From Blakeslea trispora (Eukaryota; Mucoromycota; Mucoromycetes; Mucorales; Choanephoraceae): DNA of 64,000 nt. The translations under genes were made by a program, and so were the position numbers. Location: assembly GCA_025331445.1 (NCBI GenBank), contig JAIWNE010000017.1, positions 186,001-250,000 on the forward strand. Direction: 5' to 3'. The notes beneath the pieces were generated by a model. It was not told the origin of the DNA. It searched no databases and saw only the letters and a list, made by a program, of their open reading frames with translations. Below, one piece after another: positions 48,050 through 58,153 of the stretch (the first letter of the stretch is position 1; every line of letters starts with the position of its first letter).

Positions 48050-48790
48050 AATAGGAAAGATGGCCATTTATAACCTTATGACAAGTGAATGCAATTAAAC
48101 TTTTAAAGAAATTCGCATGTATTCGACTCAGAGGAACAGTCCTGACAACATGGAGCGAAGATATTGATGGGTTTTAAATTAGGTTAAAGAGACGGGCATA
48201 AAATACATGAGCGATTGTGTTTTTATAGATGAAGCCACTTTACACATAAATCTTAAGTGGTCTATGGTGTGATAAAAAAAAAACGGGAATAGAGCTGAAG
48301 TGTACCTGAAACTGAAGCAAGGACCACAATGATTTTGGGTACGATTTCACCGTTTGGAATTGTAAATATCCCGCTTCGCCGACCCATGATACCATCTAAG
48401 AAGAGAAGACTAGGTAGTAATCACTTCGCTGCTAAAGATGCAAGGAATACAGTAATAGGTCATTATATAAACTTCGTGAAAAGTACCTTGGACATCTTGG
48501 ATAACCACGAAGAGTTTAAAGGACATTATATTGTCATGAACAATGCTCCAATGGATACTTCAAAAGACATTGAACGTTATATCACCAGTCGTGGCTATAA
48601 TTGTACATATCTCCCTCCATGCTCTCCTGAACTCCACTCTATTGAGCAATTTTGGTCTGTTGTTAAGAGAGAAAAACTTTTGGAAAAAGAGACAGTTTCC
48701 AATAAAATCAAAGAAGTATGCAACAGTGTCCTCTTTAGCGACCTTCAAGGATTTTGCTATTATTCCACCACAAAGTTTAAGGATGATTAG
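48050..48790 (+). pseudogene. IS630/Tc1-like transposase relic
   Basis: Upstream (48200-48260) several frames keep the first Asp block (CVFIDEATLHINLKWSM), followed by stops. The frame 48329-48790 then reads MILGTISPFGIVNI, a short N-H-rich linker, HYIVMNNAPMDTSKDIERYI and YLPPCSPELHSIEQFWSVVK. The second catalytic Asp of MDNA has become Asn, and NPIE has become HSIE, so this copy is catalytically dead as well as broken. No terminal repeats were recognised. Confidence 0.8.
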
Positions 48791-49162
48791 AAGAGAAGCA
48801 TTTGTGAGTAATAAAAAGAACTCTGAAGTCTTCAAGCAAAATTTTGATTGTCCCAAAATATTAAGATCAAACGAAAGCAGCATGCATAAAGAAAGAGAGA
48901 TTTCATTTTATCATCTAAACAATGTGAAGTGTCTTGCGATTTCAATTAAATTGAATGTCATGTATAGTTTTTGATGCAATGGAAGAAGAGAGTTACTACA
49001 GAAATTCGCGGCTATTCATTTGATGGGCTGTTTCTTTTCCTTTTCCGACGAAGACGATAACTTTCGAAAGAAAGCGGCATTGATGGATTTCGGTGATTGT
49101 TCCCTGCAGGTTCAATTAAAGACGTTTCTGCTTTCATAGTAGTTTCTAAGGTAATGTTCTGT

Positions 49163-49728
49163 TTAAATAACACAGAAAAGTTTGTTCAAGATGCAATATT
49201 CGATTAACATTAAATTCATTCTTACTTTCAATTTTACAATACTGGAAATGATGTATGCGAGGAAGTACAATTCTTCCATACTTCTAAACAATTTTACCCT
49301 TAAGACCTTGACAATCCTATATAGCTTAAGAGACACCATGTCCATGTAGTAGGTGAATATGTCGTCTCCTTGACAGATGATGCCACAGACAATGGGATTT
49401 GGAACTCGATGCAAAACAAGTTCGTTGTTGATTGTTCGCATTTGCTTGCCGAGCTTTACTCTATCTGATTCTATTGCCGTGTAATTGGTAATTTTTTGAA
49501 CTCGCCAAGCACTAAGGCGCACTTCACATTAATCAATACAGAATAGACCACGAAATCTGGCTTAAACTTTGACTCTTTCTGAAGCTCTCCGTTCGCCCTA
49601 AATAGGTGCTTATTAACATATTGTATTTTTTTTTTTGTTTTCGTTTTTAGTAAGTTACCATTTAATCTTAAAGCGACCGTCTTTACTAAAAATTGATGTA
49701 AGTATTTGCGACAGGTAGTTATACACAA
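49163..49728 (-). pseudogene. Relic of mucoralean PD-(D/E)XK-like protein
   Basis: The minus strand reads SKFKPDFVVYSVLINVKCAL, then VLGEFKK. After one frameshift in the A-run at about 49490 comes ITNYTAIESDRVKLGKQMR, PIVCGIICQGDDIFTYYMDM, and LYRIVKVLRVKLFRS. PD followed about 18 residues later by E-F-K is the classical PD-(D/E)XK spacing. The downstream S-D-x-V-K-L-G-K-x-M helix recurs at 53154-53480. I recall multi-copy hypothetical proteins of this sort in Mucorales; nuclease activity is inferred from the motif only. The N-terminal part is missing or decayed. Confidence 0.6.
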
Positions 49729-50245
49729 GGGAATCCTTTACAGAACGATCAGGACATCCAAAAATAAACAATGACAACCTAAACATAGCGATAATGTTTA
49801 GCAATATTTTAAAACCAATCAAGACTGTTCGCTGACATTTTACACTTGGCTTAATACATGTGCAGTATGTATATCTACGACATTTTTCTCTTTCACCGCT
49901 TCACACAATACCCTTCCGCCAAAACCTAAAGAGGCTATCCAGTTATGTGGTGGGTTCTTAAAAAAAAAGCAATACATTAGTCATTACATATATTAAATTT
50001 TCTTTTCATACATGTCATCTTGCATCAACAATCTCTTGACACCATTGATGTGCCTTGACACCCATTTCTGGACGGTGTCGCTTGGTGTTTAGACTGGATA
50101 TAATGGCACTGTGGTCTTCTTTTCTGAAGTATTTGGAAATAGACATATTAACGTCTGTGTCGAATATGAAAATATCGTTCATTGCCCTGATGGTAAGAGT
50201 GGTGAGTTAAATTTAAAACTGATTTTGAGCATTGTCTTTTAATTA
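49729..50245. other. No gene seen
   Basis: AT-rich, no supported frame. A TTACAGCAACCGAACATCCG sequence at 50243-50262 may be the left end of the next element. Confidence 0.4.
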
Positions 50246-51231
50246 CAGCAACCGAACATCCGAAAGACTACTTGGGCTTTTCTTTGTCATTGATTGTTTT
50301 TGTAGTTTATTTTGATAATATAAAAAAAAAGCGGGACTAGTACTTGGTTGTACCACCTTTGGCATCAATGACAATTTGACAGCGGTCCTTCATGCTGTCC
50401 ACCAAGCGAACAAGTAGATCACTACTGATCTTGTTCCACTCCTCCAGCAGCGATTCCTTCAATTCTGCAGTATTATGGACAGCATGACGTCTACTTGCTA
50501 TAGGCAACCCCGAAGCATCACCACTACCCTTACCCCACTTGGCGGAGGGTATAGTAAACTCCTCCTTGTACCTCTCACCTTGGTGTCGGAGCACTCTAAC
50601 GCCACCATCGGCTCCTTCAACGGTATAGTGAGATTCGTCAGACCAGACAACATCTGCCCACTGGTCTGTTGTCCAATTGACATGTTCCTTTGCCCATTTG
50701 AGGCGAAACTCCTTGTGCTTCTTCGTCAAGGCAGGCTTATGGGCTGCATAATACGATTTGAAGCCCAACTGACGAAGATAGCTAACGACAGTCTTTCGAC
50801 AGACTGTCGCCTCCAACTTTTCTAGCTCGTGTCTGGCACCATCGATGCTCAGGAAAGGATTGTTGGTTACAGTCCTGTCCAGGTGTCTCATTGTTCTTTC
50901 ATCGGCTTTGGATGTTGAGCCAGGAGGAGCGCTGGGCAGAGGTGTATCTCTTTCTTGGATACGCTTCACGATGCTGTTTACAGTCGTGTAAGGGATCTCC
51001 ATTATGCGTAGAATCTCTCTCATGGAATGTTTAGCGTGATTCAACCAATAAACCCCCAATAAATTTTTTCTTCACGCTTGTTTTATTTGCCACGGCTGCT
51101 TTTATTTTCGATAGTAGACATGTTTGAATTGAATTGTTTTCTTGTAAAAAGAATGGAATGTTTATTGTGGTCATCATCATGCCAGATATGCTTTATTTAA
51201 TGCCCGATCGAATTTCGGTTTCCAGTGACTG
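50246..51231 (-). mobile_element. Tc1-like element, internally deleted
   Basis: The right end is clear: read inward it is CAGTCACTGGAAACCGAAAT, at 51231, next to a TA. The left end is less certain (CAGCAACCGAACATCCG at 50246, preceded by TA). The element sits inside a dispersed repeat whose intact relative is at 59.47-59.56 kb. Confidence 0.6.
50337..51059 (-). pseudogene. Tc1-family transposase lacking its catalytic centre
   Basis: An open 240-codon frame. It has a helix-turn-helix (MREILRIMEIPYTTVNSIVK), a second DNA-binding region, the first catalytic Asp block (WADVVWSDESHYTVEG) and the family ending (SMKDRCQIVIDAKGGTTKY). Between KWGKGS and NTAELKESLLEEW the chain jumps straight across the region that should hold the VWG block and the second Asp and Glu, so about 100 residues are deleted in frame. 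The product could still bind ends but cannot cut, so it could act as a repressor if expressed (inference). Confidence 0.85.
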
Positions 51232-51312
51232 TATCATTGTTATTGGCTAACAGTGTCCAATCGTATTGCTTATTACCGGCGGAGTAGCCCCCAGACACAG
51301 CAGCCCCGCCAC
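51232..51312 (-). repeat. Dispersed repeat C, copy split by the Tc1-like element
   Basis: The reverse complement reads GGCGGGGCTGCTGTGTCTGG, then AATAAGCAATACGATTGGAC and ACTGTTAGCCAATAA. It aligns at roughly 85% with 59471-59555. It stops exactly at the TA where the Tc1-like right end begins. Confidence 0.8.
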
Positions 51313-51431
51313 AAATGCTTCTTGTCTGACTTTGAATTGTTTTTTTTTTACGTTGATAAATGATGCATCATACATTTGTTTTCCTTTTCTTTTCTTTTAT
51401 TTGTTTATTTAATATTTTTAGCATCAAACAA

Positions 51432-52282
51432 ATGAGCTTGAACTGGGTAATGCTAACACAGGATGGTAAAAGCCCTATCCCTTTACCACAAGAGAAAATG
51501 TTTTTCACACAGTCAGATGTAAAACTGGTGCTGGATTGTAATGAGAAGTAAGTATATCTTTTTTAAGCCCAATAGTCCGAAGTTAAAGAAAAAAAAACCT
51601 GTATAGTGAAGGAGGATATCCAGGTCATTCCGAGTAAGTATTCAGCAGAAAAGTGAAATAGAACGAGTCGACTTATTTGAAATTGCATGTGTCTATCAAG
51701 TGGCTATTTTGAGTCTAATAAAGGCACTGTGATTTTATCGAATCAGAGGGTAATGTGTATGATCAACAACAAGCAACAGAGAAACTGAAGGTAATGACGA
51801 ATAGATCATATACCTTGCAGAAAGCCCTACAGATCAGTTTAAAAACCTGAACATACCTATCCTGAATTTGAAGAAATGGAAGCTGGAACAACCTTGGTTT
51901 GGAGCCAATTATATTTCAGGTGCTGTTTTTCCAGTAAGTTGAATTTATCAAATAACAAAGATGAAAGTTAATTTTGGTTTCAAAAATAAAAAGGTGCAAG
52001 GTGGTGGATTGACAAGGATCAGTCAGCTAAAGCTCACATTTAACGAAGGAGGTAAACCATGTCTCAATTAAACAGTAGCTGCACATTTGACTGATGTTAC
52101 TCCATGAAGGCGCTATCGAATTCACCACTATTTTGCGTAGTCTATTAGAGCGTATGGGTGAATCGAGTAGTATTCCAGCAGAATACGAACCTCTGCCTGC
52201 TTATCAATCAGGCGCTAACTACAATCAACAAGAGAGTAGTTCTTCAACACCTGATGATCTACCACCACACTATTCAGCTTGA
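51432..52282 (+). CDS. GRAM-domain WBP2-like protein (frame problem in the middle)
   Basis: Exons recognised: 51432 MSLNWVMLTQDGKSPIPLPQ... to 51547; a short EGGYPGHS exon; GYFESNKGTVILSNQRVMCM; KNLNIPILNLKKWKLEQPWF...ISGAVFP; VQGGGLTRISQLKLTFNEGG; and AIEFTTILRSLLERMG to the stop at 52282. These form a GRAM domain like WBP2/UPF0664, ending in a PPHY motif (LPPHYSA), a WW-domain ligand. Most junctions are in phase. After SNQRVMCMINN the frame does not connect to ATEKLK|SPTDQF with canonical splice sites, so either a frameshift has occurred or I miss a short exon. WBP2 proteins act as adaptors bound by WW-domain proteins such as HECT ubiquitin ligases. The T-rich sequence 5' of 51432, though open, is probably leader. 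Confidence 0.72.
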
Positions 52283-53153
52283 TAGACAAAGGAATAAAGA
52301 GACTTCCAGCTTCGAAAAAGTTGCTTGTAACCCAGGGTCTTGTTACCTTGTTCTATTACATAGACAAGATGAAAAGCATGTGTTGTAAAGAAAGGGAAGC
52401 ATGAGTTTGATTTAGAAATAATGATTCATTACAAGCGAAAGTCTCGAACTGAATATGTGCTTTACATGTGTGTCCAGAATTAGGATAACATGAACATAAG
52501 TTGTAGTCAGTTTATTTCTGTAAGTCGTGGAGAATATGACTAAGTTAATTCAGAACTTTACTTTGGCATAAATGCATACAAAAGTTTAAGCTGAAGGACA
52601 TGTGAGAGACTTGGATAAGCAAAAATAAGCCTCTTTCACTCTAATCATATGCCCCCATTCAGACATAGGTCTAACAAAGCGCTTACTCTTTTTGTATGCT
52701 TCCAAGAATGCTTCTGGCTACCAATAAAAAGCAGCTCCGATTCTCTAATGTGTGAAGAAATAAATGTCAGTTGAAAACTTCTTGCTCCAAACCTACAGCC
52801 AAGAAAACACAATGTTATTTTGTTATTGATCAAACATCATAAGCAATCTCATTACTTAAAATTATCAATTTCTGGATTCCATTTTCTTTTCTGCTTGCAC
52901 CCCTCCTTGCTTACTTATGCTTTATATCAACGCAGGCAGATACAAAGCATTCTAACAAAACTTACTAAACAATTGTTACTATCAACTCGAACCATATTAA
53001 GCGACCGATTGGTTCTGTCCAAGCGGTATGCAACCAAAGAAGGAAACAGACTTTTATGAAGGAGGAATATTGATCCAAGCTCTCAAATAGTTTTATCTTA
53101 GATTCGCTGGCCATTCAGTGTAGTTTGGGGGAGAGTAAATCCATGGCTTAAAT
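52283..53153. other. Intergenic; no gene seen
   Basis: Short chance frames only. Confidence 0.45.
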
Positions 53154-53480
53154 CTACACATCCTCTCCTTCGCATTGAATACCATAGGTCTTAGGCTTAC
53201 TAACTTCATTAACAATCAACGTATTCGATGTTGACTTCATCTGCTTCGAAAGCTTAACTAAATCGGATTTAATACATGAATTTTGTTCCTTATGCTTGAA
53301 TTCGGCAATGAGGACAACACACTTTATCTTTACGAACCAAACAAAGAGTGCTATCTTATGATCATCAAACTGATCAAACAATATATCCATCAGCCGGAAG
53401 GTAAAGCAATCATTATAGACAGACTCAGAGTAAGTGATTGAGGGCCTTTTCTTATGAGTTGCACTACTAGTTGACCCCAA
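53154..53480 (-). pseudogene. Relic of mucoralean EFK-type nuclease-like protein
   Basis: A 108-codon frame reads ITYSESVYNDCFTFRLMDIL, FDQFDDHKIALFVW, then CVVLIAEFKHKEQNSC and SDLVKLSKQMKSTSNTLIV. The E-F-K and the SD-VKL-KQM helix match the 49.2-49.7 kb relic, but the segment expected to hold the preceding PD is missing, so an in-frame deletion seems likely. It ends within the family region (YGIQCEGEDV), so the C-terminus is also lost. Confidence 0.55.
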
Positions 53481-53499
53481 GCATGAAAAGCCTAGAGTG

Positions 53500-54040
53500 T
53501 GGACATGACTTTAGCATCCTGTATCTCAGATATCTTTTTGGCTCTTGAATGGATGACTTACCACGAACTTAAGAAAAGAACAACTAAAAAAAAACCTATT
53601 CGTTTTGATCAGTACAGATGCAAGACAATAACCATGATAAAATACGTGCCTTTTTTCTAAATAGTTTCTTAAATGCATGTCATTTAGAAAGCAGGAAACT
53701 TTAATTTTATTTGTTTAAGCAATCTTTAGCAAATAGCTCATAGTTTGCTAAATAGCTTTGTTATCTTTACATGTAGTATGCAGTAGTCACTCTATTTAAG
53801 GGTGTTCTGTTTAAGGGTATTCTCTATATAAGGGTATGTTTCTGAAAAGAATTTATCAATACAAGTCCTAAAATCAATTCTATTTAAGGGTATTCTCTAT
53901 TTAAGGGCGAGCTTTTCAAGATTTTTGAATACCCTTAAATAGAGTGACTACTGTAATTAGAGAAAAGAAAAAGAGGAAAAAAAAAGAATATTTATTTATT
54001 TGTTACTATGTCCTAGTCTATATCAATGGACACCTTGGTT
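53500..54040. repeat. Dispersed repeat B, copy 1 (interrupted by a MITE)
   Basis: Aligns in the same orientation with 56480-56830: shared blocks CTCTTG-AT--ATGACTTACC, TTTGAT-AGTACAGA, ATGGTAAAATAC-TGCC-like, and ATTAGAGAAAAGAAA. In copy 1 a 173-bp MITE-like element interrupts the alignment just before the last block. Confidence 0.75.
53781..53953. mobile_element. MITE-like element, 173 bp, TIR CAGTAGTCACTCTATTTAAG
   Basis: The 27-bp ends are inverted copies (CAGTAGTCACTCTATTTAAG at left, and the same sequence read from 53953 on the other strand), followed on the right by TA. The interior repeats a TCTATTTAAGGGTATTC-like motif several times. The homologous repeat at 56.48-56.83 kb lacks it, giving an empty-site comparison. 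Confidence 0.85.
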
Positions 54041-54164
54041 ATTTGCTTTGTGACACGCAAAAACCAAATTCTTGTTCCTAGCATGTAAAGAGAAAAGATA
54101 GGCATAGATCATTTGCAGTCATCACTGTTCATTGTTCTGCAGTAAAAAAGAGAACAAGATGGTA

Positions 54165-54670
54165 TATTGATGTTATGTCCACACTCTTGTCGGCGAATCT
54201 CATTGGTTCAATGTCTTTGAGTATGCCCAGACTGCTTCATGTATTTTTGGTGCACCAATTTATATTGTATAGTGCTAGTGAAGTTTACGCATTCTTTCTT
54301 ACTTTGTCTCGATATAATGATATATTGTTCAACATAGGTGGTAAGCCTTTGTCTTTAGTACTTCAACAGCAAAAAGTAACCATTAGGTTAGACTGAGTAT
54401 GATAAGACCAATTGAGCCTATCTAGCCTCATAGTCAATACAGTCCATGCTAAGTCTATAATAAATTCAAATAGAGACAATGTATCAAAAAACCTTCTGGA
54501 AACATCACTTATCATTTAATTAGGTAACTTGCTCAAGTAAACAAAACTATAGATCGCTAACTGACAATCACCAGTTATTGTCTTTAAAGTTATTAGATTT
54601 CCCTACGCTCCTTTCTTTATTGCTCTCCTTTGAATCATAAACAAACGGCAGCAACTCCTGGCAAACTCAC
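54165..54670. repeat. Dispersed repeat A, copy 2
   Basis: Same-orientation match of 44410-44825 (see that entry). Both copies lie in repeat-dense DNA and are about equally degraded. Confidence 0.75.
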
Positions 54671-54796
54671 TTGAATCTGCATATTGTGTTAGAACTATTC
54701 TCGCTTCTCAACAGCAAGACTTAGATACTGCGTCAAGGAAAACAAATGTCCTGCAAATTAGAAGCTTTGCTTTATGACATGCAAATCCAAAAAATC

Positions 54797-55325
54797 TCAA
54801 AACCTACAACTCAAAAAAAGACTATTTGGGAGGTTATACTCTATTTTACTAGGATTGCACGCGTATAGTAGTTTTCGAAACTTGGGGGTAGAAATGCTCG
54901 TTTTCTTTTTCAAGCATGAAGGCATTTCATGTTTGATTTTGCCAAAACCGTCTTCGTCTTGATAAATGACACAAGCACTAGCTCTATAGTCACAGCTCCC
55001 ATCCAGCAAAGGATTGAAATGGCCTGTCTTTTGCTTTGCACTCAATTCTTTAGAGATTGGGATAAATGAGTGGGCTATTCCATCCATCCAATGCCAATAT
55101 TACTTTTTATTTTTGGGATCAATAACTTTAACAGCTTCTTTCTTGACCTCTTTTTCTTGTCGGGAATCTAGTTTGGCAATTTGAGGGATTTTGTCCATCT
55201 CTCTTTCCAAAGCAAATTTTTCTCTGGTAGTGTTTTTTAGGAAGATTTTTGGTTGATGAGCAAGTCAAAAGTCTATCTTGTGGATTCAATGTGGAACATA
55301 CAGTAACAAAGACATAATTAACCAA
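54797..55325 (-). pseudogene. OTU-like cysteine protease relic, probable mobile-element passenger
   Basis: The minus strand reads REKFALEREMDKIPQIAKLD, then EVKKEAVKVIDPKNKK, a TAA, then in the same frame YWHWMDGIAHSFIPI, HFNPLLDGSCDYRASACVIY and GFGKIKHEM. DGSC-YRA is the catalytic-Cys motif of OTU proteases; the family normally has Gly after Cys, here Asp. The His/Asp part is not recognised downstream. OTU domains are often carried by DNA transposons and Helitrons in fungi and plants, and a composite of a charged linker plus OTU fits that. At least one stop makes this non-functional. Confidence 0.6.
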
Positions 55326-55330
55326 TATCA

Positions 55331-56027
55331 GATTTCACTGCATGATTTTCAACATGAGCTCAAGTGTATATTCATTATTGGATGAAACTAACGCTACCTT
55401 TTACTGTCAAATGACGAGCTGTTGAACGTGCAAGAGTGTATACGATCTAGTGCAATATATTTGATAAGAATTGCAACTATTCAAGCTTTAGTAAAAACGA
55501 TGAACCGGAATGTTTTTACTAGTTATGCTAGTTGTTACATGACTTAGAGAAGACTAAAAAAGCAGTGAGTAAAACCTTCATCGTGTTTCAAGATAAATTA
55601 TCTTTTTAACTGGCACAAGTAGCTTTCATGCAAATACGTATTAACATTGATCATTACTTTTTTCAGTTTGAAGCGTAGATCAGTTAATCAAAAAAAAAGG
55701 TGAAGAAAACATACAAAATGCTCTATAGATATTAGATGGTCATTTAACAAAGATCTTGTTAGTGTACATTGTGATAAGCTATGCTATTTTATATCTTGAA
55801 CGATTTTACCCCTTCTTTAGGAAAAAGAAGTTGATGTCTTTCTTCAAGTCTTTAATCTGTCGATTGGATCAAAAATAGAAAAGGCTAGTAAAATGCTCAA
55901 TGTTATCATCTTTCAAGGGACATGCTTATGATTGAGTCTTGTGTAAAAGTTGAACAATATGTGCTTTTTATGGTAGCAATGTAATATTTTTATTTTATTT
56001 TTAGAAGCTATATGTACTTTTGCGTTT
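55331..56027. other. No gene seen
   Basis: AT-rich with short frames only. Confidence 0.45.
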
Positions 56028-56029
56028 TT

Positions 56030-56275
56030 GTCTATTATCTTGGAGCTCCAACTCCAGGTTTTTCAACCTGGAGCTGTGCTCCTCCATCCTAATCTCCATT
56101 TTAAAAATGCGCTCCTGCAAATCGAAGCCAGATGGCTGATTTGCAGGAGCGGGGGAGGAGGCGGTGGGGTCGTTGGAGGAGGAGGAGGAGGTGGTGGCGT
56201 GGTTGGAGGCGGTGGGGTTGGAGGAGATTGTGGTGGAGGAGGAGGTGCTTGATCGGCTGCGCGATTTCGACTTAG
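56030..56275 (-). other. Open segment: Ser/Thr-rich plus coiled coil, no start
   Basis: In one minus-strand frame the segment reads RSKSKSRSRSSTSSST, a Ser/Thr/Asn run, PAPANQPSGFDLQERIFKME, then the heptad coiled coil HSSRLKNLELELQDNRQKRK. It starts after a TAA and has no upstream ATG, but an AG precedes it, so it could be an internal exon or an element fragment. A Pro-rich reading in the next frame of the same DNA is a shadow. The DNA also contains two hairpins. Identity unknown. Confidence 0.4.
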
Positions 56276-56390
56276 AACGTTATACATCAAAGTTTCATTA
56301 GTTCAAGTCATTTTGTGCATTATGACAAAGAAAAAAGCTCTTACCCAGAATAAGCAATACTTTCTTTTCGATTTAATTATCAACATTTCT

Positions 56391-56437
56391 TGATAGCCAA
56401 AAGCTCACTAAGCTTGAAGGTGAGCTTTTGGCTATCA
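56391..56437. repeat. Perfect 18-bp hairpin with 11-nt loop
   Basis: TGATAGCCAAAAGCTCAC (56391-56408) and its exact reverse complement GTGAGCTTTTGGCTATCA (56420-56437) flank TAAGCTTGAAG. No sequence explains it as part of a gene. Confidence 0.9.
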
Positions 56438-56479
56438 TCAAACTTGAAATAGTCAAGCCTCCAATGGTAAAAAGCCTGA

Positions 56480-56830
56480 ATTGTGAACACTGTTTCAGTC
56501 TTTCTGGCTCTCATATGTCTTTTTAGCTCTTGGATAAATGACTTACCCCAATTGTGAGGAAAAAGCAGAATACTGCTTGGTAAAAAAAAAAAAAAAGTCT
56601 ATTCAATTTGATTAGTACAGACACACAACAACAATCATGGTAAAATACATGCCTTTTTTTCCAGACAGTTTCTCTTTTGCATATCATACAAGTGACGAAA
56701 AGCATTCGGTGTAGAAATCTAAGCAATTATTAGCGAATATCTCATAGTCTACTGAGCAGCTTTGTTACCTTTATGTGAGATGTATTCATTTTAGTAACAA
56801 TTAGAGAAAAGAAAAGAGGGACGAAAGTAT
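56480..56830. repeat. Dispersed repeat B, copy 2 (no MITE insertion)
   Basis: Same-orientation relative of 53500-54040 and the empty-site counterpart for the MITE there. Confidence 0.75.
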
Positions 56831-57413
56831 TTTTTTTCTCTCTCTTCTTATAAAGCACATAGACAACATTACTGATCAATGCCCTCATTGGCTGATAAAT
56901 TGATTGCCTGTTTTTTTTGTGTATCGACCAGTCTGGTCTCTGTTCTATATAATAAACAACTTGATTCTTTGTTGGGTAATACAGAAAGACTAAAAGAATT
57001 TGAAGCATGCTGTGACATATTCACTCATGTGCAATAGTAATCAAGTCAATCAGACTAAATCCCTGTTCTTGTTCAATTATATATCTATCTCTATTTATAC
57101 TGAGTAAACTGGGTGCATTTTATCCATTGCTTGTAATAGTCACAGTGAACCAGCGAAATCTATTGATTTTATCTGTCTTGAGCTTCAAAATAAATAGGCT
57201 CTATTAAGATGAGAACATTGCTTTCTTTGTTTGTGAGTGTCAAGAATACTACTTACAGTGATCAAGAGTATTTTGTTGATTGTAATAAAAAAAAATTGTT
57301 TATGATTTTCTTTTTTCTTGTATTTGTTTGTATTCTTTCAGTAATACCCTGATCTAAAGGGGTTTGAAGTATATTGCATAAATCAAAGTCTTACTAGTCT
57401 ATTAAACTTGCTA

Positions 57414-57480
57414 CAGTAGTCGCTCTGTTTAAGGGTGTTCTATTTAAAGTTAAGATTTTACAAGACTTTTGGCTACCCTT
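57414..57480. mobile_element. MITE-like element, second copy, right side unclear
   Basis: CAGTAGTCGCTCTGTTTAAG preceded by TA, then GGGTGTTCTATTTAAAG, matches the left end of the element at 53781. A TGGCTACCCTT near 57470 may be the degraded right part. Confidence 0.65.
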
Positions 57481-58153
57481 TGAGGGCTTCGAAAACAAGT
57501 TTGGCTACAACACGCAAAAAAAAAATTAGTACTTGTCTGTTTCATTTTTGAAATAACTTGCTCCACCGCTATAATCTTTCCACTTGTTTTGTAAAAAATA
57601 AAAAAAAGGGTTAATTACTTGTTTTCTATCTCTATTTATAATAAAGGTGAAGACTGAGTAAACTGGACATGATGTATCGAGAAAGCCACTTTTTTTGTCA
57701 AAACTATTAGCCTGGCATTTTGCCTTTTTTATTTCGCTCCTCTACTAAGCATAATGGCATTCATGTCCTCGAATACATCACTCTTTGGCTGGTTTTCATC
57801 AGCCCTCTTCGTGTAAGCTAACCAGCTGTTTTAAAGCATAAGGATCCGGTTGTTTTTCCAGCTGTATTTATAGCCTCAGTGTTGTTTTTGTCATAAATGC
57901 TACCTTGGCCATCTTTACTTGGAAAACTAACTTTGACGTTTTGTCAATAAATAAATAAAAACCAATGAACTCTCTGATCCAAATAACAGCTCATTGAATG
58001 TTTTTAAAATCCGCACTTTTTTTTTTTATTGAATCCGCGAATTGGTAGTGGAATGACTGTGAGTCTGCAAAACAGACAGATAAATATTTGCTTGTATATT
58101 TACATGGTTGCCCAAGGAAGGAGATAAGGGTTTTTGTCAATAGAGAAAACCAA
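57481..58153. other. Intergenic, 3' of the zinc-finger gene
   Basis: No gene seen. Confidence 0.5.

Noticed and set aside
56063..56290. Proline-rich protein on the minus strand
   Set aside because: It is a frame shadow of the GGA/GGT-rich DNA; the adjacent frame gives a Ser/Thr-rich plus coiled-coil reading that looks more natural.
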